A stretch of 64,000 bases of DNA, from the NCBI RefSeq assembly GCF_901709675.1, contig NC_051089.1:19691508-19755507 (forward strand), in the 5' to 3' direction. The position numbers and the translations under genes were made by a program. The notes under the pieces were generated by a model. It did not search any database, was not told where the DNA came from, and worked only from the letters and a program-made list of their open reading frames with translations. Shown piece after piece: positions 22,549-33,985 of this stretch. Source of the DNA: Syngnathus acus (taxonomy: Eukaryota > Chordata > Actinopteri > Syngnathiformes > Syngnathidae). Numbering within the stretch: position 1 is the stretch's first letter; each line of letters opens with the position of its first letter.

Positions 22549-22740
22549 CTATCCGTAGATTCTTTTTTTCAGACAAATGAAAGAATTTTTAGTTGTTACC
22601 TGCGGCTGACAGTTTCGACTGCGCACTCCAGTCTTCCTCCGACGGCTCTGAGGAAGACTGGAGTGCGCAGTCGAAACTGTCAGCAGCAGGTAATAACTAA
22701 AAAGTCTTTCATTTGTCTGAAAAAAAGAATCTACGGATAG
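22549..22740. repeat. Near-perfect foldback (arms about 89 bp)
   Basis: The left arm 22549-22637 starts CTATCCGTAGATTC and its inverse complement fills 22652-22740; the centre is about 14 bp. The arms differ by only a few bases and contain GACTGGAGTGCGCAGTCGAA. There is no coding frame and no obvious target duplication. It could be a foldback transposon or a head-to-head fusion of a repeat end. Confidence 0.75.
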
Positions 22741-22834
22741 CATTCAGAAGACATTATGAAGCTAATCGAAATAACTACTTTGTTTTACTTTAAGATACTT
22801 TTTGTTTATTTGGTTTGTTACATGGCCTTGCCTC

Positions 22835-23180
22835 AGCCTTACCCCTCTGAGACCCTCCACCACTACACACTTGCCTCAGGTCCGCAAACCAGATACTGGA
22901 AGTGCAGAGGACTAAAATGGAACCTTATCTTTTGCAGGTCCTTGGAATGACCTCCCCTTAAATGTTAGGCAAGCCCCCTCTATCCATGTTAAAAACTCAT
23001 TTGAAGATCCATTTTTGTTCTTTGGCTTTCAACTGACTTTGTTATTGTTCACTACTGTATATTCAATCGTGGTTTAATTTACTGTTTTACTCTTATACAG
23101 TTTGTCATATGTAAAAGAATTTGTTATAGACCCAACTGTTGTTACATGCACTATATAGTAAATGCACTTGTCATGTATTG
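22835..23180 (+). mobile_element. LINE 3' fragment (L2/Rex1-type)
   Basis: Degenerate + strand translation gives the C-terminal signature of fish LINE reverse transcriptases (WNDLPLNVRQAPSIHVKNSF), followed by a 3' untranslated part. Frameshifts are present. The fragment ends about 90 bp before the next TMC3 exon. Confidence 0.55.
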
Positions 23181-23270
23181 TATTGAACTGTTAAAATGAA
23201 TTTTTGATTGTCTGAAGTTTGATATTTGTTGCCTAAAATTCTGATATAAATATTTTCTCCTTTGTTGTGA

Positions 23271-23985
<715 letters not shown>

Positions 23986-24353
23986 AGAGTGGAGCAGGGT
24001 GACCAAATGCTGCTTGGACCAGGGTTTATTGAAGGGAAGAGGGGTAGGTGAACACAGACATAGGCGGGAAAGAGGCTCACGGACAGCGGGCAGGAAACAG
24101 AAGTCCACTCAGACCAGGGACAGATTCAGAAACAGGTTCTGCCCATGAGCCTCCACACGGGACCAAGGGGAATGGATGAGCAGGACAGGAACAACAGGCA
24201 CAGACGGGAGTAACAGTAGACATCCACAATGAACGACACACGGGCAGGGTTTAAAACTTTACTCACGTAACACGAGGGAGCAGGTGACAGGTGATGAGAG
24301 GGGTGTGGCTGAGGAAAGTTGCTGGCTCAATGTCCTGTGGCACGGACGTGACA
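23986..24353 (-). repeat. Possible solo LTR related to the 24591 element
   Basis: The start resembles the LTR at 24591 (GCAGGGTGACCAAATGC versus ACAGGGCGACCAAATGC, then a TTTATTGAAG block, which is a poly(A) signal on the minus strand). It ends GGCACGGACGTGACA. No target duplication was found and the left boundary is uncertain. Confidence 0.35.
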
Positions 24354-24488
24354 CTATCAGCCTGCCCCAGGGCAGCTCTGGCGATGTCATGTAGTTTACC
24401 ACCACCAAAGTGTGAATGTGCGAGCGTATGAATAATGCATCCACTGTTAGCGCTTTGAGTATAGGCTTCTATAGAAAAGCGCTATATT

Positions 24489-24590
24489 CAGTGATCCCTC
24501 GCTACTTCGTGGTTTATCGCGGCTTCACTGCATTGCGGATTTTTTCCAGCCAGAAAAAAAGAAGTTGTTATAATAAAAGACTTGTGAAAA
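24489..24590 (+). repeat. MITE family D end fragment
   Basis: CAGTGATCCCTCGCTACTTC and the following TTATCGCGGCTTCACTG block match the ends of family D. The fragment is cut at 24590 by the LTR element. Confidence 0.45.
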
Positions 24591-24729
24591 TGTCAGGAAC
24601 AGAGACAGGGCGACCAAATGCAGCACGATCCTTTATTGAAAAGGGGAAAAGGGGAAGTGGAACGCTGGACTCGCCATCGGGCTGGCGTGGCTGTGCAGGA
24701 GAGCGCAGCGCGTAGTCGTGGTGAGCAAG

Positions 24730-24900
24730 TGGTCGGGGCAGGCGGCGATCGGAGCATGGTCAAGCACGGGCCAGTAGTCGGGGCAGGCGACGATCGGAGC
24801 GTGGTCAAGGACGGGCCAGTAGTCGGGCCAGGCAGCGATCGCAGCATGGTCAGGGACGAGCCAGTAGTCGGGGCAGGCGGCGATCGAGGCATGGTTGGTC
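24730..24900 (+). repeat. Minisatellite in LTR 1
   Basis: About four units of roughly 45 bp share GGTCAAG-ACGGGCCAGTAGTC, GGGCAGGC and GCGATCGGAGC. LTR 2 has about three units at 27210-27340. Unit number thus differs between the two LTRs of one element. Open frames across the array are not genes. Confidence 0.85.
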
Positions 24901-24953
24901 AAGGTACCGAAACGATTGGCAACAGAGAAAAGGCACAGGTTGATAGGCTAAAC

Positions 24954-26247
24954 CAGGGGTGGGCAAACTTTTTGACTCGCGGGCCGAACTGGGTTCTAAA
25001 TTTGGACCGGAGGGCCGAACCAGGAGCAGATGGACGTAGTGTTTGTGTGAAGTAATATAAGCGACCTGTAAAGGTCATTGCATAAAAGATTTTGGCCTTT
25101 AGTAGGTAGTAAAGCATGGATATTCCAAACAAGTTTTTTGAAAACAAATGCATTTATTAACAGCATTAAAAAAAAATCACTAAAAAACTGCTATCAGTGA
25201 TTCTCATAAAATACGACACTATTATTATGAATAACAGTCTCCATCACTTCAGTGCCTGCAGGTCAGATTAATGAAAAATGTTTATCTTATGAGATCACAT
25301 CAAACAGCAAACATTCTGACCAAATATATCATCTTGAAGAATCGGTGAAAGCATACATCCAAATAAAGTAATCAAAACGGCAACACGGTGAGGGGTATCT
25401 GAACATCAGAGCAGAGTTTTAACTCACAAACACCTGGTAACAGAGGTGAGGAAACGGGAAACACTTCCTTAAAGTAAGCCTTAAGAACTTTACAGGTTAA
25501 GATTAGTCGCAAACAGGTGGTGCATCAATGTCCTTGAGCATCCTGCATTGTTTGAAAATGAGAATGGTCGCTAGTTTCAATCCCTGCTATGTGTACAAAT
25601 CATATTCAAAATGCATTTTTTTACAACAAACTTGAGCGCCTCCCCTTCATTTTCAGTGGGAACAGTATTGTTGGTCTCCCTTTTTTGCTAGTGCATCATA
25701 GTCTGGAGTAAAATTTGTTGTGGCAATTCTTAGGAGAGATCCGTTTACCTCGATCTGTGACGGGTTGATGTTGATGTGGCTGAACGTCACGTCGCGTACG
25801 TCGAGCCAAATTGGCCACTCTTTTAACATTCGGCACTCACTTCTTTTCTTCGGGCCACTCATTTTAATGGAAGGATTCCAGGGGAAGGTTTGTGGGTGGC
25901 TTTAGCGTAAAACTGTATCTGAAAGCTCAGCGAGCGAATTACAAGAATGCTGTCGTCAGCCCACGCTCTAAATTCGGGACTGATACAAATAGAGCGCGAG
26001 TGCGCCATGTCCGTACTACTGAGTACCTACGTACACGCACTTGTGAGTGTGCACCGAGCTTTCTGACACGGCTTCCGGTAGTAAATGCGCAGGCGAGCGC
26101 TTCCCCATCTACTGGGGAAACGCAGTCATTGCAGGCAAAATGACAAAAAAAAAAGTTTAATAATACAATTAATTCAGGGTTGGCGGGCCGGATTAAACGG
26201 TCCCGTGGGCCGGATGTGGCCCGCGGGCCGTAGTTTGCCCACCCCTG
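24954..26247 (-). mobile_element. hAT element (GTF2IRD2/ZBED-like group), copy 1, in LTR 1
   Basis: It starts CAGGGGTGGGCAAACTTTTT and ends GTAGTTTGCCCACCCCTG, with the 8-bp target duplication GGCTAAAC at 24946-24953 and 26248-26255. It is 1294 bp. Only an N-terminal transposase piece remains (25862-25653, minus). The same family occupies the same site in LTR 2 (29245-30541) in the reverse orientation. Confidence 0.92.
25653..25862 (-). pseudogene. hAT transposase N-terminal remnant
   Basis: The 69-residue frame begins MSGPKKRSECRMLKEWPIW, which resembles the start of hAT transposases of the group that gave rise to vertebrate GTF2IRD2 and ZBED-type proteins. It ends QQYCSH, after which no transposase sequence follows, so the catalytic domain has been deleted. 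A near-identical frame is at 29638-29841. Confidence 0.6.
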
Positions 26248-26397
26248 GGCTAAACGCACAGGGAGCAACAGGTAGCATACAGGAACGAACTGACAAGGGA
26301 GTGACTGGATGACAGGGTATAAATAGAGAGCCTGACAGTGTAGGTGATTCAGCCGATTGGGGCGTGGCCGAGCAGCAGGTGAAGCCGGAACATGACA

Positions 26398-27079
26398 GAA
26401 CCCCCCCCTCAAGGGACGGCTCCCGACGTCCCAGAAACACAAACCCGGGACGAGCAACGGGCAGGCGGGACCCCAGACCGTGTCAATACCAGTCCGATAG
26501 GTCAGAGTCACTCGATGAGAATGACTCCCAAGCACCGTCATCAGGAGGCCCAACCGGCAACTCCCCTTCCTCCAACGTGGCATCGGGAGGCGCCAAATGT
26601 CTCTCGTTCAGACGACCACCTCGAACGGGAGGCTGGACCGGTTGCAAAGCCTCACCCGTCAACGTGAGGCCAGGCAGCCGAAGAGGAGCTTGAACCGGAG
26701 GCTGCGGCTGTTTCCGAGACCGGGCCTGCGGCTGCAACCCACAGGGTGACGAAGCATAGGGAGGGAAGGCAAGGGCACTGGCCGGACAAGAAGCGTGGTT
26801 CTGAGGCAGGGATATGTCACAGGAGGGAGGGGGCAAGGAGACAGACTCCAAACGGCAGGGACTCTTGGTTCTATTCTCACAAGAGGCCACCCGGTCTTGA
26901 GAGCTTCTACAAGCTCTTGCTGGAGCTGATGGTGCTGCAGGAGCTGCTGTTGCTGCTGCTGGACAATCGTCGTTAATGTCACCAGCGCCTCTGCGATTTT
27001 GCTCATGCCCCCCTCCTTGGGGGACAGGCGGTCCAGGGCAGAGGGTCCGTGCGCTGGTCGCATGATGGTCAGCTCGTTC
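26398..27079 (-). other. Internal region of the LTR element, residual polyprotein pieces
   Basis: On the minus strand one frame starts MSKIAEALVTLTTIVQQQQQ, like the N-terminus of a gypsy gag with a coiled, Gln-rich segment. Another ends in an acidic C-terminal tail (EGELPVGPPDDGAWESF and SSSDSDLSDWY) just before the polypurine tract, as the end of a polyprotein would. The pieces are in different frames and everything between has been deleted. The element must depend on proteins from elsewhere. Confidence 0.6.
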
Positions 27080-27717
27080 TGTCAGGAACAGAGACAGGGC
27101 GACCAAATGCAGCACCATCCTTTATTAAAAAGGGGGAAAGGGGAAGTGGAACGCTGGACTCGCGATCGGGCTGGCGTGGCTGTGCAGGAGAGCGCAGCGC
27201 TTGGTCGGGGTGAGCAAGTAGTCGGGGCAGGCCGCGATCGGAGCATGGTCAAGGACGGGCCAGTAGTCGGGGCAGGCAGCGATCGGAGCGTGGTCAAGGA
27301 TGGGCCAGTAGTCGGGCCAGGCAGCGATCGAGGCGTGGTTGGTCAGTTTCAGGGCCGGTTCTAGGAATGCACGTAAGAGGGGGCAGTCAGAAATGTGAAG
27401 GGGGCATGTTCTTTTTTGTTTTTGTTTTTTTACATTTTTTTTTTTTTTTACACATTTTTAACACTGTTAGTGTTTTCTTCACGGCAGTTGTTAGCTGTGT
27501 GTCCAGATCTCAACCTGGAGTAGTGGATTGCACTCTGTCAGGCCTCGACACTAAGACCTGTCCAACTTGGGTGTCCCACCTGAAGATTAAAGCTTCTGCT
27601 GGTATTGCTCTTAGGGTCACTGAGGCACGCAAACCCCCTGACCACAATAAGGTGGCAATCTCTCAGGGGGGGGGGGGGGGTCATATAATATGAATGTTAT
27701 ATTAACTATTATTTGAG

Positions 27718-28437
27718 TTGTCTTTAATTATTAGTTATGGGCTTGTTGAGAGGTTTGTTCAAACAATGAAACATGCCTTGAAAACATCACAAGGACAAGG
27801 AACGCTACATCAGAGACTGCACAACTTTCTACTAACCTACCGCAACAGTCCACATGCAACCACCAAAACATCTCCTGCTAGTCTGATGCTAAAGAGAGAC
27901 CTGCGCACCACGTTTGACCTCTTGAAGCCCTCAGCAGTGAAGGACATTGTCCAATGTCAACAGGAAAAACAGGTTAGGTGCAGAGAACAGAAGGGCAAGG
28001 AAAGAGTTTTCAAACCAGGAGAATCTGTGCTGGCAAGGAACTACCGTGGCGAACCAAAGTGGATTCCTGCCACTGTTATTGCGCAAACTGGACCAGTATC
28101 CTATACTGTCCAAACATCTGATAGTGTATGGAGGAGACATGTTGATCAACTCCTACAGACTCCGTTAGGGCCAGCGGAGTTGTCCCTCAAAGATTTCCCT
28201 GATGGCCCTGCCAATGTCAAAACACCGGTTCACATACCCTCACAAATGCAGGACTCAACCGCGCCAGCGCCAACAGTCCCAGCTGAGGATGTGACCGAAA
28301 CAGAGACTGAGACATCATCCTTTGCAGAAGCCCCTGCAACGGGTTCACCATTGGACGACTATAGTGCTAATACTGTGCCTCCGGATAGGAGATATCCTAC
28401 CAGAGAGCGGCGAGCTCCTGCACGCCTGGACTTATAG
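27718..28437 (+). pseudogene. Gypsy integrase C-terminal fragment
   Basis: The open frame carries GLVERFVQTMKHALKTS, containing the catalytic glutamate region of a gypsy integrase (the E of VERF), then FLLTYRNSPHATTKTSPASL, a GKERVFKPGESVLARNYRG SH3-like block and a YPTRERRAPARLDL C-terminus that ends at a stop. Upstream domains are absent, so this is a 5'-truncated element. It is a different lineage from the gypsy at 14272. Confidence 0.8.
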
Positions 28438-28672
28438 GTTTTTGGATGACCCGAGTTATGGGGATGCAGAATATTCCCATGGGTATAATTCGAGGTAGTC
28501 CACCCTCACCCAAAGTTAAGGTTTCATGGGAATATTATTGTCATAATTGTCTGGACCATATATGATAATTGTTTAATGGTAGTTATTGATAGATCTTGAA
28601 GATGTCAAGTTATAGGTGCATAAGACTATGTTGTTCATGCATATAGCACGTTCATTGTAAGAGGGGAGGAGA

Positions 28673-28858
28673 TGTTGTGTATTTTGGGCTAACTCCATTT
28701 CCGTAGTAGAAAACCCCCGGAAGTGGGATGGGCATTCTGTGTTGTTGTGGTACGCCCTGTGAACGCACTGTGAGTAAGGAATAAAGCAGTTATCCTTCAC
28801 GTCGTTGTCCGACCTATTCTTGCTATCTAAGAACCTGGAAAATAGTAAGGATATAACA
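28673..28858 (+). repeat. Probable 3' LTR of the gypsy fragment
   Basis: After the stop codon there is untranslated DNA and a purine tract (AGAGGGGAGGAGA), then TGTTGTGTATTTTGG. An AATAAA lies at about 28780 and the segment ends TATAACA. TGTT and AACA form the expected inverted LTR tips. Confidence 0.6.
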
Positions 28859-29244
28859 TATATCACGGGTCATTACGACGAGTTTGGTGGAGTTTTTACT
28901 GCTTCTTCCAACTCCTACCGCGCTGACTGTAACCTGACACTCTCTGGCTGCGTCTTGCCTCATTTGCATACTCACAGTGATTGGATGTTTACGGAGGGGC
29001 GGGGAGTCCTGACAGCAGGCTGTGTGAGGGAGGACACACACTGCACCGACATGAGAGAAGAGAGGGGGCTGATTAACGTGTGTTTCTATCAGCGGATTTT
29101 TCACTTCTAAAAGTTTGATTAGAGGGGGCAGGACATCTGTTTGAGGGGGCAACGCCCCCCCTCTTGCCCCTGCGTAGAGCCGGCCTTGGTCAGTTTACCG
29201 AAATGATTGGCAACAGAGAAAAGGCACAGGCTGATAGGCTAAAC

Positions 29245-30541
29245 CAGGGGTGGGCAAACTACGGCCCGCGGGCCACATCCGGCCCACGGGACCGTTTAAT
29301 CCGGCCCGCCAACCCTGAATTAATTGTATTATTAAACTTTTTTTTTTTTTTTTGTCATTTTGCCTGCAATGACTGCGTTTCCCCAGTAGATGGGGAACCG
29401 CTCGCCTGCGCATTTACTACCGGAAGCCGTGTCAGAAAGCTCGGTGCACACTCACAAGTGCGTGTACGTACGTACTCAGTAGTACGGACATGGCGCACTC
29501 GCGCTCTATTTGTATCAGTCCCGAATTTAGAGCGTGGGCTGTGACGACAGCATTCTTGTAATTCGCTCGCTGAGCTTTCAGATACAGTTTTACGCTAAAG
29601 CCACCCACAAACCTTCCCCTGGAATCCTTCCATTAAAATGAGTGGCCCGAAGAAAAGAAGTGAGTGCCGAATGTTAAAAGAGTGGCCAATTTGGCTCGAC
29701 GTACGCGACGTGACGTTCAGCCACATCAACCCGTCACAGATCGAGGTAAACGGATCTCTCCTAAGAATTGCCACAACAAATTTTACTCCAGACTATGATG
29801 CACTAGCAAAAAAGGGAGACCAACAATACTGTTCCCACTGAAAATGAAGGGGAGGCTCTCAAGTTTGTTGTAAAAAAATGCATTTTGAATATGATTTGTA
29901 CACATAGCAGGGATTGAAACTAGCGACCATTCTCATTTTCAAACAATGCAGGATGCTCAAGGACATTGATGCACCACCTGTTTGCGACTAATCTTAACCT
30001 GTAAAGTTCTTAAGGCTTACTTTAAGGAAGTGTTTCCCGTTTCCTCACCTCTGTTACCAGGTGTTTGTGAGTTAAAACTCTGCTCTGATGTTCAGATACC
30101 CCTCACCGTGTTGCCGTTTTGATTACTTTATTTGGATGTATGCTTTCACCGATTCTTCAAGATGATATATTTGGTCAGAATGTTTGCTGTTTGATGTGAT
30201 CTCATAAGATAAACATTTTTCATTAATCTGACCTGCAGGCACTGAAGTGATGGAGACTGTTATTCATAATAATAGTGTCGTATTTTATGAGAATCACTGA
30301 TAGCAGTTTTTTAGTGATTTTTTTTTTAATGCTGTTAATAAATGCATTTGTTTTCAAAAAACTTGTTTGGAATATCCATGCTTTACTACCTACTAAAGGC
30401 CAAAATCTTTTATGCAATGACCTTTACAGGTCGCTTATATTACTTCACACAAACACTACGTCCATCTGCTCCTGGTTCGGCCCTCTGGTCCAAATTTAGA
30501 ACCCAGTTCGGCCCGCGAGTCAAAAAGTTTGCCCACCCCTG
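29245..30541 (+). mobile_element. hAT element, copy 2, in LTR 2, inverted relative to copy 1
   Basis: It starts CAGGGGTGGGCAAACTACGG and ends GTCAAAAAGTTTGCCCACCC plus CTG, exactly the inverse complement arrangement of the copy at 24954. The target duplication is again GGCTAAAC (29237-29244 and 30542-30549). Sequence over the whole 1.3 kb is nearly identical to copy 1 read backwards. The transposase remnant is at 29638-29841 on the + strand. Confidence 0.92.
29638..29841 (+). pseudogene. hAT transposase N-terminal remnant, copy 2
   Basis: 67 residues starting MSGPKKRSECRMLKEWPIW. It matches the remnant at 25653-25862 except for a two-residue deletion (FSHINPSQ versus FSHININPSQ). No catalytic domain follows. 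Confidence 0.6.
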
Positions 30542-30648
30542 GGCTAAACGCACAGGGTAGCATACAGGAATGAACTGACAAGGGAGTGACTGGATGACAG
30601 GGTTTAAATAGAAAGCCTGACAGGTGTGGGTGATTCAACCGATTAGGG

Positions 30649-31038
30649 CAGGGGTGGCCAACCCGTGGCTCGCGAGCCGCATGCGGCTCTTTGCCGGGTT
30701 TCATGCGGCTCCTTTACGTTCGGCTCGCGAGCCGCATGCGGCTCCTTGCCGGGTTTCATGCGGCTCCTTTACGTTCATATCAACATTTGTGGGTTTATTT
30801 GTTTGTTTGTTTGTTTTTGTGCGTGTTCGCTTCGCTTGAGTTCAATATGGTATTTTCGTCAAACGCTGCGTGTTCGCTTCACTTGAGTTCAATATGGTAT
30901 TTTCGTCAAACGCGCATGCGCATGAGGTGAAATCCCGCAAAGGAGGAGGGGCAAACCCATATGGGGGGGGGGGGTGGCTCTTTGCGGTACACAGTAAAAA
31001 AATGTGGCTCTTAGTCGCTGACTGGTTGGCCACCCCTG
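30649..31038. mobile_element. Short hAT MITE (GGCTCGCGAGCCGC type), copy 1
   Basis: The ends CAGGGGTGGCCAACCCGTGG and GGTTGGCCACCCCTG are inverse complements, with the 8-bp target duplication GATTAGGG (30641-30648 and 31039-31046). A roughly 53-bp segment containing GAGCCGCATGCGGCTC is present twice in tandem. It has no coding capacity. A related copy is at 36562-36929. Confidence 0.9.
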
Positions 31039-31277
31039 GATTAGGGCGTGGCCGAGCAGCAGGTGACACCGGAACGTGACAGAAAACATATTTACAGTAT
31101 TGTACCTTGATACAAAAAGTTATTATTAATAAAAGAGTCCTAAAATCATATTTACAGTATGTACTGTATACTTTAGCTACATCTACAAAATGTGCATAGC
31201 GCTGCTATGGTAACTTGTGACCACTAGAGGTCTCTGTTTAACCAAGGTTAACAACAGAACGTTACATCTACAAATTT

Positions 31278-31314
31278 ACACACAAACACGCACGCACGCG
31301 CGCACACACACACG
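31278..31314 (+). repeat. (CA/CG)n microsatellite
   Basis: Short run of ACACAAACACGCACGCACGC-type dinucleotide repeats. Confidence 0.8.
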
Positions 31315-31489
31315 TATAATGTTTAGATTTTCAATATTTATACGATATTTTCTGTATGTTATTTAAACTATTAATGTATTATTTACATGTTTGAAACTAT
31401 TATTTAATGTTCTAATAATAACATATGCATTTAAATGGCTTCATACACATTTATTGACACACACAAAATTTACAGATGAGAGGGTGACC

Positions 31490-31563
31490 CTACTTCGCGG
31501 ATTTCACTTATCGCGGGGTGGTTTTGGAACCAATTATCCGCTATAAACGAGGGATTACTGTAA
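31490..31563 (-). repeat. MITE family D end fragment
   Basis: ACTTCGCGGATTTCACTTAT through CGAGGGATTACTGTA is the family D end in reverse. The rest of the element could not be followed. Confidence 0.45.
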
Positions 31564-31896
31564 AGCCAATGCATTATTATTTTGGTTGACATTATATGGT
31601 AATTATTAATGCTATGGCTACCATTAAAATGAAATAAATTAAGTATTAAAATGTATTGGTGTGCACTTTTAATGCTTAAGTGTTATTGGCTGGAAGAATG
31701 AGCACCCACTCCAGGGGAAAAAGAAAGTTTTAAAAAAGTTTGAAAAAAGGTATTAAAAAAAATTTGTTTGACAGTTACATGGAAGAGGAATGTAATTAGC
31801 TGGGAATGATGGTGGATGGATCTGTGGGTGGGATGTGGTTGATTGTTGTATTGTGGCCGTCTCGGTATATAGAATTTGTTGGTGGGGACGCACGTA

Positions 31897-32716
31897 TCAA
31901 AGTCAAAGTCAAAGTCAGCTTTATTGTCAATCCCTTCATATGTCAAGACACACAAAGAAACCGAAATTCCGTTTCCTCCATCCCACGGTGACGAGACATA
32001 CAAGTAGGCGACACAAAACAAAAACAAGAAGGCACAAACCATAAATAATAAATAATAAATAAAATAAAATGAGCGATGAATAAAAACAGACCAATAACCC
32101 ATTGAATATGAGGGGCAAAACCGAGCCAGTGAGCATACAGCAAGAACAGGACGCTACGCTGAAAGGGGGAGCGAGTTCAGGATCCTAACAGCCTGGAGTA
32201 CGAAGCTGTTGGAAAGTCTGGTGGTGCGGGAGCGCAGGCTCCTGTACCGCCTCCCAGAGGGCAGAAGTTCAAACAAAGAGTGAGCGGGGTGACTCACATC
32301 ACTCACAATCTTGGTCGCCTTGCGAGTGAGATGGGAGGTGTAAATGTCCTTCAAGGAGGGGAGAGAAGCACCAATAGTCTTACTAGCCGTTTTCACAATG
32401 CGCTGCAGGGCCTTCAAGTCTTGGTCAGTGCAGCTGCCACCCCAGACAGCAATACAGCTGGAGAGGACGCTCTCAATGGTGCCGCGGTAAAAAGTAGTCA
32501 TGACGGCCGGAGGAGTCCCCGCTCGCCTGAGTTTCCGAAGGAAGTACAGGCGGCGCTGGGCCTTCTTCGCCAGCGACGCGGTGTTGGTGGACCAGGAGAG
32601 ATCCTCACTGATGTGCACCCCCAGGAACCTGGCGCTGCTCACTCTCTCCACCACAGCACCGTCGATGGTCAGCGGCAGGTGTTGGGCGTGACCCTTCCGG
32701 AAGTCAACGACAATCT
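31897..32716 (-). mobile_element. 5'-truncated LINE family B copy
   Basis: The minus strand frame 32654-32154 encodes the reverse-transcriptase C-terminal part ([53 protein letters not shown]) without a break. The 3' tail is the same GACTTTGACTTTG repeat as at 2629 and 53457. The copy is cut at about 32716, just upstream of the EIVVDFRK region. Confidence 0.85.
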
Positions 32717-33985
32717 ATATGTTTGTGGTTAAAGGTAGTCGAATGTAGTGTGGATTTGGGATGTGGCTGATTGTTGTATGGTGGCTGGCTTGGTATATGA
32801 TATTTCTTGGTTTGTATGTATGTGATTACAGGGAGTTGAATGTAGTGTGCAGTTGGTTTTGTCTGTATGGGAAGTACACAACGTACATTATATTTTGGCC
32901 TTGTAATTATACATATTGAAACAATATTCAGTATATATTTGCTTTGATAATATTATTTTTTCTGTAGTATTTAATATATAATTATTTTGTCAAGGCGGAG
33001 TCAAATATTCTATTTGTGAAAAGGGGTGGCGTTACAAAGAAGTATTTTTTTGAACAATGTGTCTTATTTTATTATAATTTTAATTTCTTCTATTCTTTCT
33101 TTCAGATGTATAGTACTTTTCTATTTTCTTATATTGTTCGAAAATATATAAAATAAAAAATATATTTAATATTTAATATTATACCAAATCATTGGTGGTG
33201 GATTCAAGTTTGGCTTATTGAATAAGAAGAGTCTTTCGAGAGAGCATACAAGAACAAAGGGCATGGCAAATTTATAGTCACTGCCATCGACACAAGCAAT
33301 TTCCCCACACGAGTAATCTCCTGTGATTCCCCAGCGCCACAGTTTTGCTGCTCCATTGGTTGGGACAAAATGTCCTCTCTTTCTCCACCCTTGTCTGAGC
33401 TCTGCATTTAGTCGTTACATTCTGCATCCAACATCGTCAAATGCTCTGTCAGTTTATCGGTGTCTCTCTTTCTTTCAAAGATTGTGGCCATAGAAAGAAC
33501 TCTAAGATATGTCAAACAGAGGAAAGCAGCTATGATTGTGAAAGAATGCTGGTGTTAAAATATGGTTATTGAAATATTGCAGGTTATGCTGAAAGGAAAA
33601 TACTTGCCCTACCATCGAGTCCCTGAAATATTTACCCTCCAATATTTTCAATTACAACTGACAACGAAATGTTAGCTTTGATCTGAACTAAGTTCAATAC
33701 CCAGCCTTTAAAATCAGTTGGCCATATCGATTGTACATGGTGAATGCGTTTAACGTTTGTCTCACAGTTCTGAGGTTGTGGGTTTTCCTTTCAACGCAGT
33801 CCTTCTTGTGTGAATTTGGTTGGGTTAGCACTTGTTACTCTGCCTTTCTCTCACATCCCCAACACACACGTTATGTAAATTTAGCTGTCCATTGGTGTAA
33901 TTGTGAGTGTGAATGCTTTTTTGTCTGTATGTGCCATGCCCATGTAATCAGCTAGCAAGCAGTTCCATGTGACCTATGGCAAAAG
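32717..33985. other. Intron sequence, no gene or named repeat
   Basis: AT-rich DNA. Small open frames here have no similarity that I recognise. There is a TA-rich stretch at about 33110-33190. Confidence 0.45.

Larger units (their letters stand above)
24591..26397 (-). repeat. LTR 1 of the non-autonomous LTR element
   Basis: LTR of about 505 bp plus a 1294-bp hAT insertion and its 8-bp target duplication. The part before the hAT includes a minisatellite; the part after it has a TATA-like GGTATAAATAGAGAG on the + strand and ends CATGACA. Confidence 0.8.
27350..29188 (+). mobile_element. hAT element with nested gypsy fragment, in LTR 2
   Basis: The ends CAGGGCCGGTTCTAGGAATG and TGCGTAGAGCCGGCCTTG are inverse complements with mismatches. 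The 8-bp target duplication GTCAGTTT is exact (27342-27349 and 29189-29196). Sub-terminal AGGGGGCA blocks occur at both sides. There is no transposase. A 3' gypsy fragment lies inside, at roughly 27700-28858. A block at about 27480-27665 that ends in a long G run is a further repeat that I cannot name. Confidence 0.88.
24591..31081 (-). mobile_element. Non-autonomous LTR retrotransposon (gypsy-like) with hAT-loaded LTRs
   Basis: Direct LTRs at 24591-26397 and 27080-31081 begin TGTCAGGAACAGAGACAGGG and end CATGACA or CGTGACA. An exact 5-bp target duplication GAAAA lies at 24586-24590 and 31082-31086. A run of eight C directly inside the left LTR (about 26400-26408) is the polypurine tract of a minus-strand element. 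The interior is only 682 bp, so pol is gone. Without inserted hAT elements each LTR is about 500 bp. LTR1 holds one hAT element (24954-26247); LTR2 holds three (27350-29188, 29245-30541, 30649-31038). I did not recognise a primer-binding site. Confidence 0.85.
27080..31081 (-). repeat. LTR 2 of the non-autonomous LTR element
   Basis: LTR of about 500 bp interrupted by three hAT elements, each with its own 8-bp target duplication: GTCAGTTT (27350-29188), GGCTAAAC (29245-30541) and GATTAGGG (30649-31038). It ends CGTGACA at 31081, followed by the GAAAA duplication. Confidence 0.8.

Noticed and set aside
24730-24900. CRISPR-like array or protein of repeated units in both strands
   Set aside because: Tandem minisatellite inside an LTR; the open frames exist because the unit length avoids stops.
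26483-27118. Complete gag gene of 211 residues
   Set aside because: The frame starts in the LTR and joins unrelated deleted pieces; better described as residual internal sequence.
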